64,000 nucleotides of DNA, from assembly GCA_963711495.1 (NCBI GenBank), contig CAVQEK010000009.1:453289-517288 (forward strand), given 5' to 3'. Source of the stretch: CAVQEK01 sp963711495. Its GTDB lineage: Bacteria; Bacteroidota; Bacteroidia; Cytophagales; Cyclobacteriaceae. The notes beneath the pieces were generated by a model. The model was not told the DNA's origin. It did no database searches and saw only the letters and a list, made by a program, of their open reading frames with translations. This document shows positions 18,148-27,234 of this stretch, in pieces. The position numbers and the translations under genes were made by a program. Each line of letters opens with the position of its first letter. The stretch's first letter is position 1.

Positions 18148-19485
18148 ATGGATATCGACCGATTAAAATCAGAAGGAGACGTCAACATTACACCGGCCAG
18201 GTCAGCATATAATGCACAAAACATTGACGATGAGACGCAGTACTGGCTTGATGAGGATGCAAAATATTTTATACACCAGTCCTTATCTACGCCTTGTCTG
18301 AATGTGATGGAACAATGCGGAGGATCCAAATTCACTGATCTGGCCGGGCGATCATATTACGATTTTCACGGCAATAATGTACACCAGGTAGGTTTTAGCA
18401 ACCCAAAAGTAATTGTGGCCATCACCGAACAGATGCGTGAATTATCTTTTTGCACCCGTCGTTACACCAACAAACCGGCAATTCAACTGGCCAAAAAGCT
18501 TACCGAACTGGCCCCGGGAGATCTCAATAAAGTATTGTTTGCTCCAGGCGGCAGTCTGGCTATGGGCATGGCATTGAAATTGGCCAGAGCGGCTACCGGA
18601 AGATTTAAGACCATTTCCATGTGGGATTCATTTCACGGGGCCTCTTTAGATGCGATTTCAATAGGTGGGGAGGCCATTTTTCGCAATAATATCGGACCAT
18701 TATTACCAGGGACAGAACATGTACCGCCCGCTGATCCACAGAATTGCCCGTTTGGATGTGGTACCAGTTGCAACTTAAAATGTGCTGATTATATAGAATA
18801 TGTATTGGAAAAAGAAGGAGATGTGGCGGCTGTTGTTGGCGAGACCATTCGTTCCACACCGTTTATTCCACCCAAAGATTATTGGAAAAAGGTCAGGGCC
18901 GCCTGTGACCGGCATGGCGCCTTGCTAATTCTCGATGAAATACCGCATTGCCTGGGTCGTACCGGTAAAATGTTTACTTGTGAACATTACGAGGTAGTCC
19001 CGGATATGTTGGTGATTGGAAAAGGTCTTGGTGGTGGGATCTTCCCGTTGGCAGCGCTGATCGTGAAAGATGGTTTGGATGTGATGAAAGAAAAGGCATT
19101 GGGACATTATACCCATGAGAAAAATCCGGTAGCTGCTGCTGCTGCATTAGCGGCTATTCGTTGTTTGGAAGAGGACAATGTTCTGGCTGCTGTTCAACAA
19201 AAGGGAGCAGTCTTCAGAACAGGAATGGAGGAATTGAAAAAGGATTTTCCTATTATCGGTGATATACGGGGCATCGGATTGTTTTTCGGCATCGAACTTC
19301 GGCATGAAGATGGCCGTAAAGCATCAAATGAAGCAGAACAAATCATGTATCGCGCACTGGAAAAAGGAATGAATTTTAAAATCACCATGGGTAATATCAT
19401 CACCCTTACACCTGCGCTTACCATCAATGAAGAAGAATTAAAAGAGGCATTACAAATTCTGAGGGAGTGTTTTCAAGCTTTATAA
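18148..19485 (+). CDS. Class III PLP enzyme, PbfA-related paralogue
   Basis: This 445-residue class III (fold type I) PLP protein has the Schiff-base Lys292 in VIGKGLGGG and Asp263 in LILDEIPHCLGRTG. It resembles PbfA, the phosphonate-cluster ammonia-lyase acting on (R)-1-hydroxy-2-aminoethylphosphonate, especially in WLDEDAKYFIHQSLSTP, HGNNVHQVGFSNP and YTHEKNPVAAA. It differs from the second copy at 38234 by four evenly spaced cysteines (200, 204, 208, 212 in NCPFGCGTSCNLKC) and DEIPHCLG in place of DEIIEGFG. It may act on a different amino-phosphonate. Position directly after phnW supports a role in the pathway. Confidence 0.85.
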   Translation: MDIDRLKSEGDVNITPARSAYNAQNIDDETQYWLDEDAKYFIHQSLSTPCLNVMEQCGGSKFTDLAGRSYYDFHGNNVHQVGFSNPKVIVAITEQMRELSFCTRRYTNKPAIQLAKKLTELAPGDLNKVLFAPGGSLAMGMALKLARAATGRFKTISMWDSFHGASLDAISIGGEAIFRNNIGPLLPGTEHVPPADPQNCPFGCGTSCNLKCADYIEYVLEKEGDVAAVVGETIRSTPFIPPKDYWKKVRAACDRHGALLILDEIPHCLGRTGKMFTCEHYEVVPDMLVIGKGLGGGIFPLAALIVKDGLDVMKEKALGHYTHEKNPVAAAAALAAIRCLEEDNVLAAVQQKGAVFRTGMEELKKDFPIIGDIRGIGLFFGIELRHEDGRKASNEAEQIMYRALEKGMNFKITMGNIITLTPALTINEEELKEALQILRECFQAL

Positions 19486-19537
19486 TTATAAGCGAAGTTC
19501 TGGACAATTCGGGATTCAAAATTCAGTGACTGTCGAC

Positions 19538-19555
19538 TAACTGAAATTTCAGTTA
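19538..19555. promoter_or_regulatory. Perfect 18-base palindrome between convergent genes
   Basis: TAACTGAAATTTCAGTTA is a perfect palindrome lying between the ends of the PbfA-related gene and the regulator gene. It could be an operator (compare the similar element at 23831) or a short bidirectional terminator, though no T run follows. Confidence 0.4.
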
Positions 19556-19562
19556 TATCGAA

Positions 19563-20147
19563 TTAAGTATGAAAACGAATCAGATAGATCTTAAAAAGGA
19601 CCGCCTCAGTTTTCAGGTTATTTTTAACGGAATGGGGCACACTGCCATCAAAAAATAGCGTATCTCCTTTTCCCAAAGTGACAATTTCATCATGCAGACC
19701 GTAAGAAACAGAACCATCCAGCACATAAATCAGTTCTTTGCCATCGGTGGCAATCGGCTCGCGATACACCTTGCCCTTTATACGCACGATATTGACACGC
19801 AGGTTGAAATCAGCAATATCCTGGTGAATTAATGATTCGTATACCAAACCAATGGAATCCTCGCGTTCTTCGATTTCTCCTGCATTTCTTCGAACAATGA
19901 TGTAATCTTTCTCGGCGCCATTTTCGTGACCGTCAACATTTTCGACCAGTTCGGACATATTTACTTCCAGCGCCCTTGATATATTGAGCAAAACAGATAG
20001 GGAAGGTACCGCACGAAAGTTCTCGATTTTAGAAAGCAGACCTGCCGTTACTTCACTGATTTCAGCGACCTGCTGCAAACTCATGTTGCGTTTTTTTCTT
20101 TCTGTTTTGATTCTTTTTCCAATTTCACTAAGCTTGTCATCTTTCAT
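19563..20147 (-). CDS. XRE-cupin transcriptional regulator of the phosphonate locus
   Basis: This 194-residue regulator has an N-terminal XRE helix-turn-helix (about residues 8-65, with MSLQQVAEISEVTAGLLSKIEN) and a C-terminal cupin (about 105-190, with LIYVLDGSVSYGLHDEIVTLGKGDTLFFDGSVPHSV split over the barrel). Such proteins usually bind a small ligand in the cupin and switch catabolic genes. It is transcribed divergently from phnA with a 180-base shared region, so control of phnA and itself is likely, and other genes of the locus may follow. The ligand is inferred to be a phosphonate intermediate. Confidence 0.88.
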   Translation of the reverse strand: MKDDKLSEIGKRIKTERKKRNMSLQQVAEISEVTAGLLSKIENFRAVPSLSVLLNISRALEVNMSELVENVDGHENGAEKDYIIVRRNAGEIEEREDSIGLVYESLIHQDIADFNLRVNIVRIKGKVYREPIATDGKELIYVLDGSVSYGLHDEIVTLGKGDTLFFDGSVPHSVKNNLKTEAVLFKIYLIRFHT

Positions 20148-20276
20148 GAAAAATCTCCTTTAAAACTTGACCTTAATAATCGCGAAATATAATGCATTTC
20201 AATTGATCCCATTCAAAAAGTTCATATCCATCTGATACTTTTTTAATAATTTTAACAATATTAACATTTTTATCAC

Positions 20277-20297
20277 TATTTTTGACATATATTATAA
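20277..20297 (+). promoter_or_regulatory. phnA promoter with motif shared with susC
   Basis: TATTTTTG at 20277-20284 fits the TAnnTTTG -7 box. It overlaps TTTTGACATATATTATAA (20280-20297), which recurs with a single change at 23801-23818 upstream of susC. The shared AT-rich element may be a regulator site or an extended promoter. Confidence 0.5.
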
Positions 20298-20328
20298 TTT
20301 TTAAATCACACACAATTTACGTAAAGCG

Positions 20329-21555
20329 ATGATCGAAATCAATGGCAGGCAATACCTCGGACAAACCAAACCTGTCGTAGGCATTTGTATGGATGGAACT
20401 TCCTTTGACTATTATGAGGCTGCAACTCACGTGATGCCGAATATTCAACGTTTTCTGAAAACAGGGTCCTGGGGTATGGTAAACAGTGTGATTCCTTCTT
20501 TTACGAATCCCAACAACATGGCCATTGTAACGGGAGTAACACCAGATAAAAATGGTATATGTGGCAACTATTATTATGATAAAGTGCTGGATGAAGAGGT
20601 CATGATGAATGATCCGAAATACTTGGCTGTGCCCACCATCATGAGCGCTTTCAGCAAATCAGGTAAAAAGGTAGCCGTCGTTACAGCCAAGGATAAATTG
20701 AGGAAAATGTTGAATAAAGGCCTTCTCGGGATTTGTTTTTCCGTAGAATTTGCTGACCAGGTGAACGATACTGAAAACGGCATTTCGGATGTGGTTCATG
20801 CTTTAATGAAAAAGGATAATCCGGGGATTTACGATCCCAATATCAGTGTATATTGTATTGAGGCAGGAGTGCGACTTCTGGAACGCGAACATTTTGATCT
20901 GATGTACCTAACTACCACAGATTTTGTGCAACATAAATATGCTCCCGGGCATCCGGTTGCCAACGAATTTCTGGCAAACATCGATCATTGGATTGGAGAA
21001 CTGGATAAGCTCGGAGCCATTGTGGGTGTGACGGCCGATCACGGTATGAATGCCAAAACCAAAGCGGATGGCAGTCCGAACGTTCGGTATATCGAAACGA
21101 TTTTGAAAAAGGAAAAGGGGATTTCTTCCAGGGTTATCTTACCCATAACGGATCCTTACGTAGTTCATCACGGAGCATTAGGTTCTTATGGAACCATATA
21201 TCTGGACGAAAAAGATATTGATAGCGCCAGGGAAGTAATCCGTAATATTCCAGGCATTGAATTTACGCTTACGCGTAATGAAGCGGTAAAACAATTTAAT
21301 CTCCCTTCAGACAGAATTGGTGATTTGGTGGTTTTGTCGGATCAGGATACTGTTATCGGACGCTCCGAAGAATGGCATGATCTGGAAAAGGTAAAAACGG
21401 GCCTGAGATCACACGGAGGATTGCATGAAAGTAAGGTGCCGCTAATATTCAATAAAAAATTGAATAAAGATTATACTGCAAAACTCGAAACCGGCACTGC
21501 CAGAAATTTTGATTTATTTGATTTTTTGCACAATGGCATTCAGTCTGAAAATTAA
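20329..21555 (+). CDS. phnA: Phosphonoacetate hydrolase PhnA
   Basis: This 408-residue member of the alkaline phosphatase superfamily cleaves the C-P bond of phosphonoacetate to acetate and phosphate. It shows Asp22 in GICMDGTSFDYYE, the nucleophile Thr59 in IPSFTNPNNMAIVTG, and metal ligands in TTDFVQHKYAPGH, VTADHGMNAKT and SHGGLHE. There is no signal peptide, so it is cytoplasmic, unlike the two exported superfamily members at 33349 and 36337. Length and motifs fit the known PhnA family. With PhnW and PhnY it completes a route from 2-aminoethylphosphonate to acetate. Confidence 0.94.
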   Translation: MIEINGRQYLGQTKPVVGICMDGTSFDYYEAATHVMPNIQRFLKTGSWGMVNSVIPSFTNPNNMAIVTGVTPDKNGICGNYYYDKVLDEEVMMNDPKYLAVPTIMSAFSKSGKKVAVVTAKDKLRKMLNKGLLGICFSVEFADQVNDTENGISDVVHALMKKDNPGIYDPNISVYCIEAGVRLLEREHFDLMYLTTTDFVQHKYAPGHPVANEFLANIDHWIGELDKLGAIVGVTADHGMNAKTKADGSPNVRYIETILKKEKGISSRVILPITDPYVVHHGALGSYGTIYLDEKDIDSAREVIRNIPGIEFTLTRNEAVKQFNLPSDRIGDLVVLSDQDTVIGRSEEWHDLEKVKTGLRSHGGLHESKVPLIFNKKLNKDYTAKLETGTARNFDLFDFLHNGIQSEN

Positions 21556-21815
21556 ATTTGAGCGTACCGGATAGTTGGAAAATATTGTTGTATGGACTAT
21601 AAAAATTGTATTTCTGGATTCAAAAGTCAGTACAGATATATTAATGAAATAGTGCTGGCGTTGATGATGATTGGCAATAGTTCTCGTCCTGGGAAAAACC
21701 ACAATCATTTTTGATTGGATCTGAAATTGAATCGATTTTACCTTGTCAAGGTAGTCTTGGATAGAAATAATTAACATAAGGCAACCACAACATGATTGAA
21801 GTAAATAATTAAGCG

Positions 21816-23300
21816 ATGAAACAGGAAAACAGCGTCGATTTAGAATTTAATAAAAAAACGGAACGCACTGCTGCACTCAGGCAATATGGCAGCATCATTG
21901 GTGGCAAGGAAATTTTTTCGGGTCAATGGATCGATGTATTCAATCCTTACAGTGGTGTTAATGTCGGACGTGTGTCTTCATTGCAAGTTGAACAATTGGA
22001 AAAAGCCATCCAGGAGACCCATAATGTTAAAATTAGTCTGAGCCGATATGAAAGAAATCATATTCTCAATCGGATGGCTGATAAATTGGATCAAAGAATT
22101 GATGAGGTGAGCCGGCTGATTACCGATGAATCCGGACTGTGTCTGAAAGACACCAAATATGAGGTGAGCCGTGTGGCTGATGTGTTGCGTTTTGCGGCCA
22201 TAAAATCTTATGATGATGATTCCAGGGAATTTCCCTGCGATATTTCAAAAAATGGAAGAAGTCGGAAAATTTATACCATGCGTCAGCCATTGGGATTGAT
22301 TGCGGCCATCACGCCTTTTAATCATCCAATGAATCAGGTAGCGCATAAAATAGCGCCAGCCATTGCAACCAACAACACGGTCATCCTCAAGCCGTCGGAA
22401 AAAACGCCATTGTCGGCTTATTATCTGGCCTCCCTGGCGCTGGAGTGTGGATTGCCACCGTATGCATTAAATGTTGTAAATGGCCCGCTGGATGGTACTG
22501 CTGATATGTTAGTCAAACATCATTTGGTAAACCTGGTCACTTTTACCGGTAGCAGTAAAATCGGAAAATTAATTGCATCAAATGCCGGATACAAAAAGTT
22601 GATACTGGAGTTAGGCGGTAGTTCGGCTTTGTTGGTTCTGCGTGATGCCGATATTGATGAAGCCGTTAACATAACAATACAAGGGACCTTTAAAAATTCC
22701 GGTCAGCGATGTACAGCAATCCGAAGAATATTAGTGGATCAGTCCATCGCCGATGATTATGCAAAAAAATTGGCCGTAAAGGTTGAAGCAATTAACTATG
22801 GTGATCCGTATGACCCGAAAGTCGATATGGGAACTGTTATTTCAGAACAGGCCGCTATTGATATGGAAAAACGCATTAACCTGGCCATAAAGAGTGGCGC
22901 AACCTGTCTGGTTGGCAATCAAAGAAAAGGAGCGGTTTTGGCACCCACTGTGTTGGACCATGTGCAAAATGATTTTGAACTGGTCGCCCAGGAAACATTT
23001 GGACCAGTAGCTCCAATCATCCGGTTTAAAGATCTTCAGGAAGCCATCGACATTGCTAATGATACCGAATATGGTTTGTCGGGAGGGGTGGTCAGTAACC
23101 ATTGGCCATCCATCCAAAAAGTGATTACCGAACTTGAAACAGGCACCGTCAATGTCAATGAGGCCCCAAGTTACAGGCTGGAATGGTCTCCATTTGGAGG
23201 TGTAAAAGCTTCTGGTTTGGGATATAAAGAAGGCGTAATTGAGACCATGAAAGAATATACCTATCTAAAAACCTATTCATTGCCCTGGGATACTTTGTAA
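21816..23300 (+). CDS. phnY: Phosphonoacetaldehyde dehydrogenase PhnY
   Basis: This 494-residue aldehyde dehydrogenase should oxidise phosphonoacetaldehyde to phosphonoacetate with NAD+. The catalytic Cys is in KNSGQRCTAIRR and the general-base Glu in LILELGGSS; AITPFNHPMNQVAHKIAP and LKPSEKTPLSAYYL are the cofactor and Asn regions. It follows phnA by 260 bases and lies in the same orientation. Assignment as PhnY rather than a generic dehydrogenase rests on this placement between PhnW and PhnA and on the absence of a phosphonatase (PhnX) in the window. Confidence 0.9.
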   Translation: MKQENSVDLEFNKKTERTAALRQYGSIIGGKEIFSGQWIDVFNPYSGVNVGRVSSLQVEQLEKAIQETHNVKISLSRYERNHILNRMADKLDQRIDEVSRLITDESGLCLKDTKYEVSRVADVLRFAAIKSYDDDSREFPCDISKNGRSRKIYTMRQPLGLIAAITPFNHPMNQVAHKIAPAIATNNTVILKPSEKTPLSAYYLASLALECGLPPYALNVVNGPLDGTADMLVKHHLVNLVTFTGSSKIGKLIASNAGYKKLILELGGSSALLVLRDADIDEAVNITIQGTFKNSGQRCTAIRRILVDQSIADDYAKKLAVKVEAINYGDPYDPKVDMGTVISEQAAIDMEKRINLAIKSGATCLVGNQRKGAVLAPTVLDHVQNDFELVAQETFGPVAPIIRFKDLQEAIDIANDTEYGLSGGVVSNHWPSIQKVITELETGTVNVNEAPSYRLEWSPFGGVKASGLGYKEGVIETMKEYTYLKTYSLPWDTL

Positions 23301-23928
23301 TATCATAAAAACTTTCTTGTTGGACATGCAATTGTTTTGAAGGATTTGCAGCAACCTTGTTTGGGTTAGTTCGCCTGGTATTATGGTTTTGTTAATCATT
23401 TTATTTGAATATTATTCAATTTTATAAATAATCTTAAAATATTTTCCTATTGTAAGTTAGTATTGTCAGAAGTGAAAATTGAACCTATATCCAGGTTAGG
23501 CACATTTCTGGATTGTATCGCTGGTAAATAAATTGTTCAGGTGCTATACAATGCTGATTAAAGCATTCCCCTTATTTAAATTCGCCGCACCATGGAAGGC
23601 CGATATTTGGTTTTTTCGCCATATTTATATAAAATATTTTCAATATTCGCCGATTTGAAAAGCTAATTTAAAATTATTATTGTATTAAATAGAACCACTG
23701 CATTTTAACATAAATATAATTTGATCTGCTCAATTCTCACTATAATCGTCAACATATTTGAAGTGTAATTTTGAATGGCAGTTAAATGATTTTGGCTCAA
23801 TTTTGATATATATTATAAAAATATTTTTTACTAATATGAAAATTTCATTAGCTTTAGAAAAGCTTCTGGTCTTTGAATTCAAATTAAAGCATAACTAACA
23901 CACATACTAATTACTAAATCATGCAAAT
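23301..23928. promoter_or_regulatory. Long AT-rich control region upstream of susC
   Basis: No gene is seen in this 628-base stretch. It contains TTTTGATATATATTATAA (23801-23818), which matches the phnA-promoter element at 17 of 18 positions. Next comes the near-palindrome CTAATATGAAAATTTCATTAG (23831-23851), which resembles the palindrome at 19538, and then a small hairpin AGCTTT-AGA-AAAGCT (23850-23864). I take it as the promoter and operator region for the SusC-to-PbfA gene run. Confidence 0.5.
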
Positions 23929-26900
23929 ATGACAATTCTTTACACTTTCAAATCAGTCATATCAAAATATTCCAGGTCAGTTATGCTGATCATTGCAATG
24001 GTTTTGATGGCTGATATCAATTCATTTGCCCAGCAAGTCATCAAGGGCAAAGTGACAGATGCTGAGGATGGTTCACCGCTTCCAGGTGTAAACATCCTTA
24101 TTAAAGGATCTACAAAAGGTGCCGTAACGGATGCCGGTGGTGATTACTCCCTGGATATTTCCGATGGAAATGCCGTATTGATCTTTTCATTTATTGGTTA
24201 TGTGCAGCAGGAAATTGCCGTAAACAATCGAACATTGCTCGATGTTGAATTGGCTCCCGATGTCCAGCAAATGCAGGAAGTGGTGGTAACAGCTCTGGGT
24301 ATTAAAAGAGAAACACAATCTTTAGGGTATTCAGTGCAGGAACTTCAGGGAAGTACCATTGACGAAAGCAAAGTCTCCAATTTCACCAATGCGCTGGCAG
24401 GGAAAGTAGCCGGCCTGGAGATTCGGTCTAACGCCGGTGTGGGCAGTTCTACCAGGGTGATATTGCGCGGGGAATCTATTCTTTCCCAGAATAACAACCA
24501 ACCACTCTTTGTGGTGGATGGCATGCCCATTAGCAACAGTATTACCAATACTTCCAGCGCGGATTATGGGAACGGGGCGGCAGATATCAATCCCGCTGAT
24601 ATCGAAAGCGTGAATGTATTGAAGGGACCGGCTGCTGCGGCATTGTATGGATCAAGAGCGGCAAAGGGTGCCATCATCATCACCACCAAATCTGGCAAAA
24701 AGACCAAGGGTATTGGCGTTTCTGTCAATTCCTCTGTAACGTTTGAAGATATTCTGATCATGCCCAAATGGCAGAATGAATTTGGTCAGGGATCGAGTGG
24801 ATTATTTGAAGGGTCGAATTTCGGTTATCAGGGAAATCTTGATCTTTATCCCAATGGTATCCAGGATGGATTTGATGAGAGTTGGGGACCGCGTTTAAAT
24901 TATGGTCCCAACCGGGCACAGTTTGATTCTCCGACCACCAACGGTTTTAGAGGAGCTGATGTTTTCATTCCCAACCGTGGTGATATTATTCCTACACCAT
25001 GGATTTCACATCCTGAAAATGTTAATGACTTTTTTGAATTAGGGAAAACCTTTACCAATACAGTTGCAGTTACCGGTGGTAACGATAAGGGAAATATCCG
25101 GGTAGCTTATACCAATTTTGATCAAAAAGGCATTGTGCCGAATAATGATCTCGACCGGCATACCATTTCGCTGAATACCGGATACAACATTACGGACAAG
25201 TTCAGGGCCGATGTAAAGATGAACTATATTAAGACAGAAAGTACCAACAGACCCGACCAGGGTTACGGACGTAATACACCCATGTATTTTATGCTGTGGA
25301 TGGGTCGTCAGGTAAATATGAATAGCTTGAGAGACTACTGGCAACCTGGTTTGGAAGGTATTCAGCAGTTCCAATATAACTATGGTGAAAATCACAATAA
25401 TCCATTTTTTTACCAATATGAAAACACCAGCGCCCAATCCAAGGACAGACTCATAGGAAACATTCAGCTTACTTACAATTTCGATGAACATTGGAGCCTG
25501 ATGTTAAGAACCGGCACGGACTACTATTATGATCATCGACCGATCAAACATGCTGTAAGTACGGTGAATAATGAACAAGGGAGTTATCAGGTAGTAGACC
25601 TTAACTTTGAAGAAAGGAATTCGGATTTTCTGTTGAAGTATGACCTGAAAAGCAAGGGCAAGATCGGTATGGTGCTTTCAGCCGGGGGTAACCGTCTTGA
25701 TACACATGGAAGAAATGTTTCAACAACTGCTCCCCAATTGAATTTCCCCGGCATATACAACCTGGAGAATTATGCATCGCCGCTGCAGATCAGCGAAAAT
25801 ATGTATAAAAAACGTGTTAATAGTCTTTACGGTCTGGCCCAGTTTGATTATAATAATTATTTGTTTCTCGATATTACAGGTAGAAATGACTGGTCCAGTA
25901 CACTTCCTGCGGCAAATAATTCCTATTTCTATCCAGCAGTCTCTATGAGTGCTTTATTGGATCAGATCCTAAAGCTGCCGGATTTCGTGACACTGGCTAA
26001 ACTGAGATTAGGAGTGGCACAGGTCGGAAATGATACCAATCCTTACAGTTTATCCAATACTTTTGGATTTGAACAACCCTGGGGTCAGGAACTGGCGGTG
26101 ACTGAATCCAGTGGTTTGAAAAATCCACAATTAAAACCGGAATCGGTTACGACCTATGAAGCTGGTTTCAACCTGAGATTCTTGCAGGACAGGTTAGGTA
26201 TCGATTTCACCTACTATGATATCAGAACAAGAGACCAGATCATTCCAATCCCAATTACAGAAACATCCGGTTACACATCCAGGATCATCAATGCCGGTGA
26301 AATAAAAAATCAGGGTATTGAGATTATTTTGAATGCTACACCAGTTAAACTGTCGAATGGTTTTCGCTGGGATCTGACCTTAAATTATGCTAAAAACAAT
26401 AATAAGGTTGTGGAACTTGCTGAAGGCATCACTTCAGTCGTTGTTTCCAGCCCGGGTGAAGAAGCAACCATTGAAGCCAGAGTTGGCGGGAGAATGGGCG
26501 ATATCTACGGACCTGGTTTTGAACGTGTCAAATCCGGGCCGATGGCTGGCCAGATTATCATTGCTTCCAATGGATTACCCATTAAAACCACCACACCTAT
26601 TTATTTAGGCAACTATAATCCTGATTGGACAGCAGGCCTCTATAATTCATTTACGTATAAAGGGGCCTTTGTAAATGTATTGTTTGACATTCGGCAGGGT
26701 GGTAAGTTTATTTCCAGAATGTTCAATAAAGGAATGGGCGCAGGCCAGTTGGCTGAGTCGGCTGTTGAACGTGCTGCGCGCGCTCCTGGAACGGAATACG
26801 ATGGCTTGTATTATCGCGCTGGCGCTGCGGATATGGGAAACGGAGAATACCAGCAGAATTTAACCAGCACGGACGGAACAGTAAGCGAGGGAATTTATGG

Positions 26901-27213
26901 CACACAAGCCAGAAATTATTACAAAGCTTACTATGATCACAATTCCGAATCCCAATTGTTTGATGCTTCTTTTGTCAAATTAAGGGAAATATCGATAGGA
27001 TATAATCTTCCCGGAAAGCTACTCACCAGGTCTCCTATCAAGGATATCCAGGTTTCATTTGTTGGACGAAACCTCAAACTATGGACAGACAATCAACACT
27101 TTGATCCGGAAGCTGCCATGGCAACTACCGGAGGAGGTTTGGCTCCTGGTTTTGAAAACATGAGTTTACCATCAACCAAAAGTTGGGGATTTAACCTGAG
27201 CTTCAAGCTGTAA
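23929..27213 (+). CDS. SusC/RagA-type TonB-dependent outer-membrane transporter
   Basis: This 1094-residue protein has a signal peptide (about 1-35), a carboxypeptidase-regulatory-like beta domain (from VIKGKVTDAEDGSPLPGVNI), a TonB box region (QEVVVTALGIKRE), a plug domain (VSNFTNALAGKVAGLEIR, GAAALYGSRAAKGAIIITTK) and a C-terminal beta-barrel ending in a terminal aromatic-rich strand (SLPSTKSWGFNLSFKL). SusC proteins import oligomers bound by the SusD lid. This pair lies between phosphonate-catabolism genes, so I infer that its cargo carries phosphonate, such as a phosphonoglycan fragment or glycerophosphonate. Confidence 0.94.
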   Translation: MTILYTFKSVISKYSRSVMLIIAMVLMADINSFAQQVIKGKVTDAEDGSPLPGVNILIKGSTKGAVTDAGGDYSLDISDGNAVLIFSFIGYVQQEIAVNNRTLLDVELAPDVQQMQEVVVTALGIKRETQSLGYSVQELQGSTIDESKVSNFTNALAGKVAGLEIRSNAGVGSSTRVILRGESILSQNNNQPLFVVDGMPISNSITNTSSADYGNGAADINPADIESVNVLKGPAAAALYGSRAAKGAIIITTKSGKKTKGIGVSVNSSVTFEDILIMPKWQNEFGQGSSGLFEGSNFGYQGNLDLYPNGIQDGFDESWGPRLNYGPNRAQFDSPTTNGFRGADVFIPNRGDIIPTPWISHPENVNDFFELGKTFTNTVAVTGGNDKGNIRVAYTNFDQKGIVPNNDLDRHTISLNTGYNITDKFRADVKMNYIKTESTNRPDQGYGRNTPMYFMLWMGRQVNMNSLRDYWQPGLEGIQQFQYNYGENHNNPFFYQYENTSAQSKDRLIGNIQLTYNFDEHWSLMLRTGTDYYYDHRPIKHAVSTVNNEQGSYQVVDLNFEERNSDFLLKYDLKSKGKIGMVLSAGGNRLDTHGRNVSTTAPQLNFPGIYNLENYASPLQISENMYKKRVNSLYGLAQFDYNNYLFLDITGRNDWSSTLPAANNSYFYPAVSMSALLDQILKLPDFVTLAKLRLGVAQVGNDTNPYSLSNTFGFEQPWGQELAVTESSGLKNPQLKPESVTTYEAGFNLRFLQDRLGIDFTYYDIRTRDQIIPIPITETSGYTSRIINAGEIKNQGIEIILNATPVKLSNGFRWDLTLNYAKNNNKVVELAEGITSVVVSSPGEEATIEARVGGRMGDIYGPGFERVKSGPMAGQIIIASNGLPIKTTTPIYLGNYNPDWTAGLYNSFTYKGAFVNVLFDIRQGGKFISRMFNKGMGAGQLAESAVERAARAPGTEYDGLYYRAGAADMGNGEYQQNLTSTDGTVSEGIYGTQARNYYKAYYDHNSESQLFDASFVKLREISIGYNLPGKLLTRSPIKDIQVSFVGRNLKLWTDNQHFDPEAAMATTGGGLAPGFENMSLPSTKSWGFNLSFKL

Positions 27214-27234
27214 AACCTTAAATGAAATTCAACA

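Noticed and set aside
20280..20297. TTGACA ... TATAAT read as a sigma-70-type promoter
   Set aside because: The two hexamers are only five bases apart, which is far too close; the Bacteroidota -7 box at 20277 explains the site better.
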